From contig JBBMOL010000149.1 of NCBI GenBank assembly GCA_037954665.1, positions 1,178,001 through 1,242,000 on the forward strand: a stretch of DNA of 64,000 nt, read 5' to 3'. The notes beneath the pieces are model-generated. The model was not told the DNA's origin and made no database searches. It saw only the letters and a program-made list of their open reading frames with translations. Both the position numbers and the translations under genes were made by a program. This stretch comes from Laguncularia racemosa. Taxonomy: Eukaryota > Streptophyta > Magnoliopsida > Myrtales > Combretaceae. Of this stretch, positions 9,890 through 21,484 are shown piece by piece (the stretch's first letter is position 1; every line of letters starts with the position of its first letter).

Positions 9890-11053
9890 ATGACTCGTTC
9901 TTCTCAGACAGGTGAACTAACTTATAATCCGGAGATTGAGAAGACTCTAAAGAGGCTGCGACAAGAAGCTAGATCATCCACTAGACTGAACTTAGCATCG
10001 GATTTGTCTTACTCATCCTTTGATTCTGAAAAAGAAGACGATATGGCAAATCCCGAGAGAACATTAAGGGAATTGGCTGCACCGGATGTGAATCAACAAC
10101 CACTTTGTATTCACTACCCCGAACTAGCCGTGGAATTCGAGTTAAAATCTAGGTTGATACATCTGCTACCCACCTTTCATGGTCTTGAGAATGAAGATCT
10201 TCATAAACATTTGAAAGATTTTCATATAGTGTGTTCGAGTATGAGGCCGCAAGGAATAACCGACGATCAAATCAAGCTACGTGCTTTTCCATTTTCTTTA
10301 AGTACTAAAGCTAAAGATTGGTTGTTTTATTTGCCTCCAGGTTCCATAGCCACTTAGACAGATATGGTGAGACTCTTCTTGGACAAATTCTTCCCCGCAT
10401 CCAGAGTCGCTAGTATAAGAAGAGAAATTTGTGGTATCAAACAAAGGGACACCGAGACTCTTCATGAGTATTGGGAGAGGTTCAAGCAACTGTGTGCAAG
10501 TTGTCCACAACATAGGATATCTGAACAACTTCTCATCCAATACTTCTATGAAGGCCTGCTTCCGATGGAAAGGAAGATGATGGATGCTGCAAGTGGAGGC
10601 GCCATAGTAAACAAAACCCCTGGTCAAGCTAGGGAATTGATCTCCATTATGGCTGCCAATTCGCAACAATTTGGGTATAGGCATGATACGTCTTCAAGGA
10701 AGGTAAATGAGGTAAGTGTGTCTAACCTTGAACATCAAATTTCTAATCTAACCTTCCTTGTGCAGCAGCTAGCTCTTGGAAACACTCAGCAGGTGAAGGC
10801 TTGTGGAATTTGTGCTGCTCCTAATCATCCTACCGACATGTGCCCCACATTGCAAGATGACAATCATGAACACGCCAATGCTGTAGGAGGATTCCCAGGA
10901 CAACCACAAAGGAAGTATGACCCCTACTCAAATACTTACAATCTTGGATGAAGGGATCATCCTAACTTCCGATATGGCAATAACCCTCAACATTTCCAAC
11001 AATTCCAGCCTAAGCCATCACACCAAATACCCCAAGCTCCTTCCACCTCAGGT
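9890..11053 (+). pseudogene. gag: Athila gag, two nonsense codons
   Basis: Gag forms the particle that packages element RNA. I chose the ATG at 9890 (MTRSSQTGEL), 29 bases after the primer site, rather than the in-frame ATG at 9752 inside the LTR. The capsid core includes LIHLLPTFHGLENEDLHKH, AFPFSLSTKAKDWLFYLPPG, LFLDKFFPASR and YFYEGLLPMERKMMDAASGG. A cysteine-rich stretch (CGICAAPNHPTDMC, near 10800) occupies the zinc-knuckle place. Stops are TAG at 10355-10357 and TGA at 10949-10951. The frame is the same before, between and after them, so gag and pol were one reading frame. Both stops probably replace Trp codons conserved in this family. Confidence 0.9.
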
Positions 11054-14000
11054 ATGTCTCTTGAGGAAATTGTTAAATCACTTGCCGTTAATACAAAACA
11101 ATTTCAGGATGAGACAAAGCAGAGCATCCACAACTTGGAAAATCAGGTAAGCCAACTTGCTTCTTCTATAAACAGGTTGGAAACCCAAGGTAAGTTACCT
11201 TCTCAAACCATCACAAATCCAAAGCAAAGTGCTAATGCAATTACCTTGAGAAGTGGAACGAAATTGCAGGGATCAAATGAGAAGGGACACCGAACTAATC
11301 TTGAGGAAGAGACTGAGAAAGAAACTACAACTCCGAGCCAGCAGAATAATCAGATCAAAGGGCCCCTCGTTGAACCACCAAAGGTCATGACAACAGCACC
11401 TCCTTTCCCTTCCAGATTAGCGAAATCCAAGAATGAAGCTGAAGAAAAAGAGATTCTTGACGCTTTTTGCAAAGTTGAGGTAAACATTCCTTTGCTGGAT
11501 GCAATTAAGCAAGTACCTCGTTATGCTAAATTTCTCATAGAATTGTGCACTAACAAAAGAAAGCTGAAAGGTAATGAAAAGATTAGTGTAGGTGAGAATG
11601 TTTCAGCTATTCTTCAGAAGAAGCTTCCTCCTAAATGTAAGGATCTAGGTATGTTTACTATTCCTTGCAAAATAGGTAATCTTGGAATCACTAAAGCTAT
11701 GTGTGATTTAGGAGCTTCAATCAATGTTATGCCTTTGTCTGTTTATCAATGTTTAAATGTTGGTCTCTTGAAGGAAACAGGTGTTATTGTTCAACTTGCT
11801 GATAGGTCCAATGTTTATCCTGAGGGAGTTCTAGAAGATGTTTTAGTACAAGTTAATGGTTTGGTCTTTCCTGCAGATTTTTACATGCTTGACATGGAGA
11901 ATGATGATTCTCGAAATTCATCAATGATATTATTAGGGAGACCATTTCTTAAGACATCCAGAACAAAAATTGATGTACATGATGGTAACCTCACTATGGA
12001 ATTTGATGGTGAAGTGATTAAATTTAACATTTTTTATGCCATGAAATATCCTAGTGATATCTCTCCTGTTTTTGTTGTGGATGTTATTGATCCATTAACA
12101 CAGGCTACATTTGATTTGATAGACGATGATGAGTTGAAAGTTGTACTTAATAGGAGTCTTACTATTCATGCATTGAAAACTCTTAAGGAGAAGCTTGTAA
12201 TATCATCTGATTTGCAGGACAAGATTTGGGGGTTGGAATCATTAAAACTTGTCAGGTATGATGTGTCCTACATTAATTTACCCCCTTTTAACACAAGACT
12301 TCTTCCCTCTATTGTGCAGGCACCAAAGCTGGAATTAAAACCCCTACTCGAACATCTAAAGTATATTTTCTTAGGAGAAAAGGATACTCTTGTTGTGATA
12401 GTCTCCAACAAACTAAGTGCTTTAGAAGAAGAAAAGTTGATCCGGGTGTTGAGAGAGTACAAAGAAGCCATTGGATGGTCCATAGCTAATATCAAAGGAC
12501 TAAGCCCCTCCATATGCATGCACAAGATTTTAATGGAAGATAATTGCAAACCTTCCAGGGAAGTTCAGCGTCGTTTGAATCCACCTATGATGGAAGTAGT
12601 TAAGAAAGAGATCTTGAAGCTTCTTGATGCAGGTATGATCTATCAAATTTCCGACAGCAAATGGGTAAGTCCAATTCAAGTTGTCCTAAAGAAAACAGGC
12701 TTAACTGTGATTGAAAACTCTGATGGTGAGTTAATTCCAACTCGGGTTCAGAATGGATGGAGGGTTTGTGTTGATTACAGGAAGTTAAATGCGTCAACAA
12801 GAAAAGATCACTTCCCTCTTCCTTTTCTTGATCAGATGCTTGAACGTTTAGCTGGCCATTCCCACTATTGTTGTCTTGATGGTTATTCAGGTTTTCATCA
12901 AATTCCAGAGGCACCGGAAGATCAAGAGAAGACTACTTTCACTTGTCCAGTCGGTACTTTTGCGTATCGAAGGATGCCTTTTGGGCTCTGCAATGCCCCA
13001 GCCACATTTCAAAGGTGTATGGTTAGTATATTTTCAGATTATGTGGAGAATATCATAGAGGTCTTCATGGATGACTTCACCGTCTATGGTAATTCTTTTG
13101 ATTCATGTTTGACTAACCTTACAAAAGTGCTTCAAAGATGTATAGATAAGAATCTTGTGTTGAATTATGAAAAATGTCACTTTATGGTTGAACAGAGTCT
13201 CATTTTAGGTCATATTGTATCTTCTAAGGGGCTTGAAGTCGATAAAGATAAAGTAGAATTGATTAAATCTCTACCTTACCCTGTAAATGTACGGGAAATT
13301 CGCTCTTGTCTTGGGAGTACAGGCTTCTATCGACGCTTCATCAAGGATTTTTCTAAGATTACTCAACCCCTATGCCGATTACTGCAAAAAGAAGTGACAT
13401 TTGAGTTCGATGAGGCATGCAAGAACGCTTTTGACACATTGAGGGACAAATTAACTTCTGCTCCAATCATCCAATCACCCGACTGGACCCTTCCCTTTGA
13501 AATCATGTGTGATGCAAGCAATTATGCAGTTGGAGCAGTTCTTGGCCAAAGAGTTGGGAGAGCTTCTCATGTCATTTATTATGCTTCCAGAACATTGGAT
13601 AATGCTCAATGCAACTATTCCACAACGGAAAAAGAACTCTTGGCTGTTGTTTTTGCATTAGAAAAATTCAGATCATATTTACTTGGTACTAAGGTAATTG
13701 TTTACTCTGATCATGCAGCTCTCAAATACCTACTCGCGAAGAAGGAGTCGAAACCAAGACTTATTCGATGGATACTCTTATTACAAGAGTTTGATATGGA
13801 AATACACGACAGGAAAGGATCTGAAAACTTAGTTGCCAACCACCTCAGTAGAATTCCTATCAGTGAAGGGTACACACAAATACAAGATGATTTTCCAAAT
13901 GAGTATCTCTTTTCTATTCAAAAGACAATTTCGTGGTATGCTGATATTGTCAATTATTTGCTTACTAAGACGCTACCAAGTGATTTGTCTAGGGCTCAAA

Positions 14001-14746
14001 AAGATAAAATTAAAAGTGATGCTAAGTATTATGTGTGGGATGATCCATATTTGTGGAAACATTGTGCTGACCAAATCATTAGAAGGTGTATTTCTCAAGA
14101 CGATATTCCTTCTGTCTTGCAATTTTGTCATTCATATGCATGTGGTGGACATTTTGGCCCCAAGAGGACAGCTCAAAAGGTATTAGGGTGTGGTTTATTT
14201 TGGCCTACATTGTTTCGTGATTCTTTTATGTTTTGCAAGTCTTGTGAACGATGTCAAAAAATTGGCAACTTAGGACGTAGAGACCACATGCCACTTACCC
14301 CTATTCTTGCTTGTGAAATATTTGATATATGGGGTATTGACTTTATAGGTCCTTTTCCTCCTTCTTTCGGTAATGTTTACATCCTCCTTGCTGTGGATTA
14401 TGTTTCAAAATGGGTGGAAGCCAAAGCGACCCGAACTAATGATGCCAAAGTTGTTGTGGACTTTGTCAAATCTCATATTTTTGCTAGGTTCGGGACACCA
14501 AAGGCTCTTATCAGTGATCGTGGCACACACTTTTGTAATAGAATAGTGGAAACTCTATTAAAAAAATACAAGGTCACTCACCGCACTTCCACCGCATACC
14601 ACCCCCAAACCAATGGATTGGCAGAAGTTTCAAATCGAGAAATCAAGTCTATTCTGGAAAAAACCGTCAATCCAAGCAGGAAGGATTGGAGCACAAGACT
14701 TGAAGATGCATTATGGGCCTACCGGACAGCTTACAAGACCCTATAG
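11054..14746 (+). pseudogene. pol: Athila pol: protease, RT, RNase H, integrase
   Basis: Open for 1230 residues and in frame with gag. Domains in order, numbered from 11054: aspartic protease with DLGASINVMP (about residue 217); RT with CVDYRKLN, MPFGLCNAPATFQ and the catalytic box FMDDF (residue 671); RNase H from MCDASNYAVG (820) to HLSRI; integrase zinc-binding part (CHSYACGGHFG, CKSCERCQ); and the D,D35E core with D1096 in WGIDFIGP, D1155 in ISDRG and E1191 in LAEVSNRE. The frame closes at 14746 because one base has been lost in the conserved AYRTAYKT region; the C-terminus continues in another frame. Catalytic residues look retained. Several minus-strand open frames here are shadows. Confidence 0.95.
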
Positions 14747-15228
14747 GTATGTCTCCTTACCGTTTGATATTTGGCAAACCATGTCATCTCCCTATGGAGC
14801 TGGAACATAGGGCATACTGGGCTGTAAAACAATGTAACATGCGAATGGATGAGGTTGGGGAGCACAGAAAACTTCAATTACAAGAACTCGAGGAAATTCG
14901 AAGAGAAGCGTATGAGAGTACTAAAATCTATAAGGAAAAAATAAAGGATTTTCATGATCAAATGATTTCCCGAAAGAATTTTTCTATAGGTCAAAAAGTA
15001 CTACTTTATCATTCTCGATTGAAGTTGTTCCCTGGAAAACTACAATCACAGTGGATTGGTCCTTTTGTTATCACTAACATTTTTTCACATGGTGCAGTTG
15101 AGATCGCAAGCCTTGAAACTGGTAAGAACTTCAAAGTCAATGGTCATCGCTTGAAACCTTTTTATGAAGGATTTCAAATATGTAATATTGAAGAAACCAG
15201 TTTAACTCACCCCGAGTATTGTGATTGA
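14747..15228 (+). pseudogene. pol: Athila integrase C-terminal part, frameshifted
   Basis: Continuation of pol in the shifted frame (open from 14713). It includes MSPYRLIFGKPCHLPMELEH, AYWAVKQCN, the IGQKVLLYHSRLKLFPGKL block and WIGPFVITNIF, ending HRLKPFYEGF and a stop at 15228. This is the usual end of integrase in Athila-type elements. No chromodomain is present, as expected for this lineage. Confidence 0.9.
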
Positions 15229-16564
15229 TTACAGGAACGTCTAGCCAAAGACGTTAAAGAAAGGCGCTTCATGGGAGGCAACCCATATCAATTATTTTGT
15301 TTAGTTTTGTTTTGTTTTAGTTTTGTTTTAATTTTAGTGTTGTCTTGATCTCTTTGAATTAGTTGCAGCAAGGATACACATAATCAGATGACACTTTCCA
15401 GAGCTTAAGGGGAGAACTCCAATACCAGGGAAGTACTAGTATTTCATTTCTCTTATTCTCTAATGTTCCTTGAGTTGTTAATTCCTCTTCAATTGTGCTG
15501 AATTAGGAACAGTGAGGACACTGTTCAAGCTAAGTGTGGGGGAGAGGATAATAAAATATAGAGAATAGAGAATTGATCCATACTTTGAATGTTTGTCCTT
15601 AAGCAATTTTAAGCAAATTTTTTTCAACATTATCATGAAATCTAGAGATTGTACTAAATGTTGTAATAAGTATCTACAAAATGTGAAATTGACTTGTTCA
15701 AATGCTTTACTCACCCACTGCTGTGATTAGAATACTTGGTTAAAATTAAGTAGTGAAATCTTTAAGAAACAAATTTACCTTGTATTTAGCTTTAGAATTG
15801 GAAGTCTAAGAGTAGGTCGAGTCCTTAAGTGAAAAATAAACAAGTTTACTTCTAGGTTATATTAGCTACTATATACTCTTTGAAATGAAAAAAAAAAAAA
15901 AATCAAGCATAGCCATTACTCCAATGATTCAAGTAATTGAGTTAAGAGTATTCAAACTTGAATGTTAGAGTGAGGAAGAGTCCGTAGGGGTATCTCAAAA
16001 CCCGGTCACTTGAGTGATGAGCTCAGGATGTTGCCGACTCAGTGAACTCACTATAACGATAAGGGCCAAAAAGGCAAAAGTTCATGAAAAGAAGCGGGCA
16101 AAAACCCGTCAAAATAGATGCTTGAATAAATCAAAAGAACATGAATGTAAACATTCATTGAATAAAACAAGATCTATAAAAGGGAGAATATCTAGTAAAG
16201 AGCTGATACCATGTGCTTTTACTTTATGCTGCAAGGATTATATGTTTGCTAATATCCAATGAAGTTTAATTGGGTGTTTTTCTTTAGTGGATTAAGTATT
16301 TACTTTTGGAATAAAAATTCTTTTGCTAAACATGAGGATTAAAGTTTGTTTTGTTTAGATTAGTTATTGAATTTTGTCCATAGTAATTTGATCACAGGAA
16401 ACCAGTTGGGTTGAAGTAGTAGACATTAAAACTACAAGTCATGAATTACAAATGAATAGATGCTTGGAATGAGGAAAAGAAAGTTTGTATAATCTATGAC
16501 AGATTTCTCAATTGATTTGATGCAATTGCTTGAGGATAAGCAAGAGTTTAAGTGCGGGGGAATT
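15229..16564 (+). other. 3' region of Athila, no intact env-like gene
   Basis: The 1.3 kb between pol and the 3' LTR. Athila-type elements often carry an env-like frame here, but I find only short open frames and no signal peptide or membrane segment. A motif GGGAGGCAACCCA (about 15273-15285), which I recall from 3' regions of this lineage, is present. A purine tract AAGTGTGGGGGAGAGG near 15532 resembles the terminal one. There is an A14 run near 15889. Confidence 0.7.
16551..16564 (+). promoter_or_regulatory. polypurine tract of Athila
   Basis: AGTGCGGGGGAATT directly precedes the LTR start TGATAGAGCC at 16565; it primes plus-strand DNA synthesis. Confidence 0.8.
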
Positions 16565-18291
16565 TGATAGAGCCATTTTATACTCAATCTTTATAGTATA
16601 AATAGTGTTAAATTATTATTGATTTTATAGAAATCATAAGGAAATGGTACTTAATTCTATTATGGTGATAAATCAGGTTAAATGGAGTCAAGGGTGCCAA
16701 TTCAAGTAAATTAGAGAAGTCATCAACAACTTAGTTCAAAGACAAGGATTTACATCGCCGGAGGGAAGTACATGGGCGTGTAATTTAAGTACACGGCCGT
16801 GTACTTGGTTTTGAATCAACAGGAAGATACACGGTTGAAGTATACGGCCGTGTATCTGCCTAGGGGGAAGCACGGTTTGAGGTACGGCCATGGTGCAAAC
16901 CGTGTTACACACTGGACAAGAAGGCGGAAATGTGGACTTTCAACAGAGAAAGACACGGCTCATGATCTGGCCGTAGGAGAAACCGTGCTTGAAGCCGTGG
17001 TGGAACCCGTGGTGGAAGCTAGACGTGTCAAGGAGAAGAAATTGTGGAACTTTGACAGAGGAAGACACGGCCTAGGATCTAGCCGTGGTGTAGACCATGG
17101 TACACACTGGACAAGGATGAAGACTTGTTGATTATGCATAGAGGAAGGCACGGTTGGAAATCTAACCGTTGTGTAGGCCGTGGTATACACTGGACAAGGA
17201 TGAAGACTTGTTGATTATGCACAGAGGAAGGCACGGTTGGAAATCTAGCCGTGGTGTAGGTCGTGCCAGGCGGACGAATATTCACTTCTCGAAATCTACA
17301 TGGAAAAGGAAATATATTTTCGTATCATGCTAGCAAAAGATCATCTGCCATTCCTTTAACAATATAAATAGAACTAACCCTAGAGGGTTAGAGGTAATCT
17401 TTGGGATCTTGAAGAACCTTGGATCATCTCGGAGGCAGAGCAGGCAACCGGGTTCATCATGTTTCTACTTTTTATTTTCGTTTTGTTGATGAACATGAGT
17501 AGCTAAGCTACTTTTCTAGCCAAAGGGTCATAGATGTTTAATTCTCCACGAATTGTGAGGTCTAATTGACTTGTATTTATTCTATTCTTTGTTTTTGGAT
17601 ATTCATATATCTTATGATCGTTTTGTCATTATTATCTTTGTTGATTAGTATGAATTAGAGCTCTTCTACTCAATTAGCAAGTTAATATATTGTCAACTAG
17701 TACGTCAAATCCGTAATTGTTTGATTGTTTTAGTCTTAGTGACACAATAACATGTTTGGTTATAAAATAGATGATCAAATTCATGTTATGGAGGTGTATG
17801 ATCATGTTTAAATAGGTTATCTTATAATCTACCGGCATGAATTGGTGGTCTCTCTAGTTTTTAATGCTATTGATAAATTAAATCCTAAGCGCTTGTCTAG
17901 GGTTGTCTAATCGATAAGAGAAATAATCAAAGAGCTTCTCTTAATTATCGAGGAAGTACGGAAAGATAGGTTGTTAGAGCTTGTTAATAACCATAACCAG
18001 TTTATCTAGAAATAAGAATAGAAAACATTTGCATCGATGATCAATTCCTAGAATTAAACTATCTTGATTCCTTTGGCTAGGCTTTTATCAATATTCGATT
18101 TTATTATCTTGTTTCAACATTATTTGATTCACAAACAACCCCCCCCCCCCATTTTTCTTTTCCTCTTTATTCTCTTTGAATAGAAATATATTTAACCAAT
18201 CCCTGTGGATTCGACCCTACTCACCACTATATGCAAATCATATAATTATCTAGGAGTAGGTTTTTATTTTTGTTGGATTCGACACCCATCA
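16565..18291 (+). repeat. 3' LTR of Athila element A
   Basis: 1727 bases. The eight-base excess over the first LTR is explained by a 12-base tandem duplication (GTGGAACCC-type, near 16998), a C-run shorter by three (12 C at 18139-18150) and one other base. It ends ACACCCATCA, followed by TCTGC. TATA box at 17363-17371. Confidence 0.95.
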
Positions 18292-18296
18292 TCTGC

Positions 18297-19131
18297 TCCT
18301 AGTAACCTGGAATGAATAGGATTATCTCTGTCTTTCCACTTTTAAGGCTAACTGTATAGCCTCATCAAGTGTGCTATATCTCTGAAGCTCAACTACACAA
18401 GCTATCTCATACTTCAACCCAGATACAAAACATGCTAGGGTTTGTTCAGGAGGTTCAACTGATCCACATCTGATCACTAGTGTCTCAAACTCCTGTGCAT
18501 AGTCAACCACTGTTTTACCCCCCTGTCTCAGTGTCTGAAGACGCATAAATAACTCATGCCTGTAGTGTTTCGGTACAAACCTATTCCTCAAAACTCGTTT
18601 TACGTCTCTCCAAGTGTGTATTTCGATCTCTCCATCCCTTCGCCTACTAATCACCATATTTCTCCACCACAAAGCGGCATACCCTATGAACTCTACAGCT
18701 GCAAGGCGTACCCTAGAGGCTTCATCAATCTCATAACATTTGAAAAGACCCTCAATTTGGTCTTCCCAGTCTAGATAATCATCAGCGGAACCCCTACCAC
18801 CAAATGAAGGCATTTGTAGCTTCGCACACTCTAGTCCTCGATGTGGTCTAAATTCCCTATCCGGGTATGGATTAACCCCAAAATTATCATCTTTATCTTC
18901 ACTAAGAGCATGATAATCTCCTTCTACTTTAGGTGGTGTCTGAAGGTTTACCATAGGTGGTGGTGGTAATGTCATCCTATCAATTCTTGTTGCCAATGTA
19001 GCAACAATTGTGGTAAGGTCCTAAAGTTGCTCATCAAGAGTTCTTCCACTTGTCTTTCGACGACTTGGTCTACCACCCACTTGGTTATTGGCCTCATTGC
19101 CAATGTCCCCATTCACACTATCATATGACAT
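18297..19131 (-). pseudogene. gag: gag of element G, chromovirus type, one amber codon
   Basis: Capsid protein of element G. The likely start is the ATG at 19131 (MSYDSVNGDIGNEANNQVGG). A TAG near codon 37, in the context EQL-stop-DLTT, interrupts it; the frame then stays open to about 18322 as MATRIDRMTLPPPPM... The capsid core is well kept: YLDWEDQIEGLFKCYEI, FIGYAALWWRNM, WRDVKRVLRNRFVP, LQTLRQGGKTVVDYAQEFE and LDEAIQLALKVERQR. The C-terminal part with the zinc knuckle and the protease is missing: after about 18322 the sequence passes into the linker remnant, cut at 18296 by the Athila insertion and resumed at 8119. Confidence 0.85.
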
Positions 19132-20243
19132 GTTTGTGGATGTGATTTATCTAAAGTACAAATGTAATCTCAAATAATTTGTAGCACACTCCCTTCACTT
19201 CACCATGTCACAATAACAAGTTTGGATAACAACACACACACTTGTACACCCACAGTGTAACAAGTCACCAATGCAATAAATACTTCTTATCACTTCAAGT
19301 ATATTAGAATAAGTGAAGCACAAATAAATACCTCTAAGTAGTTAAGATATTGAATTCAACTAAGCAAGTGTTTAAGTAATAATACTCAATAACTTTCACA
19401 CTTAAATGCTTATATTTGAATTTCAAACTTCACTACTTAACTTTCCTTTCTTGCTAAAGTTTTACACCCACAATGAGTCTTAATGTGCAGCACCTTACAC
19501 TACACACAACTCCACAAATTTACACCACCACACACACCTTCAATCACGGTGCACTCACTCCACCAATAACTCCACAGCAACAACATAAACACTACACTCT
19601 ACTCCCACGACAACAATAAGAAATGGAAACAACAACAAATATACTTCCACCTCCACGGAAAATAATGATAACAAAGGACTAATATGTGACTTTCCACAAA
19701 TGAATTCCGAATTCCACAATAGGCAACAACTTTCAATTTGAAATTCAAACAACTTCACTTATTGCAAGCCTTCCTCAATTGGTAACAATGAATTCAAATT
19801 CAAATAGCAACCATTAACTCCCACAACTTAATTGCATATGTTTGAATTCAAATAATTCCTTACTAATCAAAACTCAATGCAATCTACAAATTGTACTCCA
19901 CCAATTCAAAATTACACAATGGAAATCAAAACAACAAACTACACTTCCTCCTCCACACCACAACAAGCCACGGCAAGGATTTTGGTAAGTTTTGCAAGTT
20001 CCAAAAAATTGTTGAAGTAACAACACCTTATACTTCCACCCTTCCACGAATATGTGATCACAAAATGATGCAACAACCTTCCCAAACCAACTCCAACAAA
20101 CAGCAAAATAATCTCCAAAACAAGGTAATTTCACAAACTCAAAACCACAACAATCAATGCAATTGCGGTTTCCACTAAATCAATCCTAATAGATGATTGA
20201 CTCCACGAAATCAAATGAAACCAATTCCCTTCTCTCAACAAGA
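19132..20243 (-). other. leader of element G
   Basis: About 1.1 kb of AC-rich (plus strand) sequence between primer site and gag, without a credible gene. Same type as 1104-2182. Open frames here in both directions are compositional. Confidence 0.65.
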
Positions 20244-20445
20244 GCTCTGATACCAAAAAATGATGTGCCTAAAACCAAGTTTAAGCACCCAAAACCAAGA
20301 TTGAAAGGCACTTAGACAATGTCATTCAAACTAGCTTCAATCTCATGAACATTAGTGTCAAATCTCAATGCTTTTGAACCAATTAGACAACAATGATGTG
20401 TTCAATCTTAAATCCAAATATGATATAGCTCTGATACCAAAAAGA
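20244..20445 (-). promoter_or_regulatory. double primer-binding site of element G
   Basis: The LTR-adjacent site (20428-20439) and the leader-adjacent site (20244-20255) both read a perfect TGGTATCAGAGC on the minus strand, 184 bases apart. Between them lies a segment (20261-20427) ending TTAGGCACATCA like an LTR terminus. Because both LTRs of G end next to the LTR-adjacent site, that one was probably used when this copy was made. Confidence 0.75.
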
Positions 20446-21479
20446 TGATGTGCCTAATTCCAAGCTTAAGCACAATCAAAAGAATCAAGGAAAACTCCTC
20501 AATTCACACACACAAAAACCGATTCACTTGACTAGGCAAATGCGGAAATCCTAAGGCAATGGAATGAAATCCAAAGAGCTCCAATTGCTATTATCAATCC
20601 AAACAAGTAGTCTTCATCAAATAATAACAATTATAATTGAAACCCACGTGAATCAAATCAAGAAAACAAATGGGTCAAACCGCAAATTCCAATCCCTTCC
20701 TTCAACTATCCAATTCACGTCACAATGAAGAGAATGATATCATATATCAACACAATCAATCCTATAACAAGCTATTGATAACGAATTGCAAATTAAAACA
20801 AGTCCAAGAACATCCAAATCAACCTAGATATGACACACTAGTGATGAAATGGAAAACAACAATAAGGAACAGATATTACTCACGATTTCTCCTTGTTGCA
20901 CTCGCCACAATTTCAACTTCTTGGGATTGAAATTGATAAGAGAATTTGGAATTAGGAAAAACCTAAGCCCTCTCACGAAATGTGAAGTGTTTTTTCTACA
21001 AAATAAGCCTCTCAAACCCTCTCTTAAGCAAGTATTTATACTTGCTACTCCTAGGGTTAGAAAGTGGTCAAAATTACAAGTTTGCCACTTTTAAGGTGGC
21101 TAGCCCTAAATGAAAATTACAAGAAAATAAAAGTGTCCCAAAACCAAAATATAACCAAAATAGTTCATAAAAGAATAAATATATAAAAGAAATGGTCTTC
21201 AAGATGCCGGTCTTCTATAGGATCCATCGGCCTAGCTCATCGCCGGTTCAGGTCGGTCCATGGATAACCCACAAGCTGAGTCTGAGGGAGTTTATCCATT
21301 ACCCTATATAATATGATAAGTGTGCCTGTTGGAAAACACAATACAAGAATAATAGAAAAGAGGTTAATATATAAATAATTCCGAGGTCGATCTGCTCAAA
21401 ATGGGCCCTTATCGCCAAAATTCGAATTCCTTTAGTTTTTGCCCTAATGATAGGTCTTGTCGGATTTTGATTCCTATCA
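20446..21479 (-). repeat. 5' LTR of G
   Basis: 1034 bases, matching 6593-7626 closely. It begins TGATAGGAATCAAAATCC at 21479 and ends GGCACATCA at 20446. The TATA palindrome recurs around 21028-21045. The flank CCTAA at 21480-21484 matches 6588-6592. Confidence 0.85.
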
Positions 21480-21484
21480 CCTAA

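Larger units (their letters stand above)
8120..18291 (+). mobile_element. A, nearly intact Athila-type gypsy element
   Basis: A is a complete plus-strand element: LTR 8120-9838, tRNA-Asp primer site 9844, gag-pol 9890-15228, a 1.3 kb 3' region, polypurine tract 16555 and LTR 16565-18291. Perfect duplications TCTGC lie at 8115-8119 and 18292-18296. The LTRs differ by scattered substitutions, a C-tract of 15 versus 12 and a 12-base tandem duplication in the second. Gag-pol has two nonsense codons and one frameshift, so A is inactive but relatively young. It is inserted in the interior of element G, between gag and the linker remnant. Confidence 0.95.
6593..21479 (-). mobile_element. G, non-autonomous TGATAGG-family gypsy element
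   Basis: G has two LTRs of equal length (6593-7626 and 20446-21479, each 1034 bases), nearly identical by eye, flanked by the duplication CCTAA (6588-6592 and 21480-21484). Removing the nested Athila element leaves about 4.7 kb: LTR, two primer sites, leader, gag, a linker/pol-tail remnant and LTR. Protease, RT, RNase H and integrase are absent, so it could move only with enzymes from another element. Similar LTRs and the nested position indicate that it is younger than S. Confidence 0.85.

Noticed and set aside
12268..12914. Minus-strand open frames of 93 and 104 residues
   Set aside because: Shadows within the RT region of Athila pol.
15229..16564. env-like gene of Athila
   Set aside because: Only short unrelated open frames; no signal peptide, membrane segment or coiled coil.
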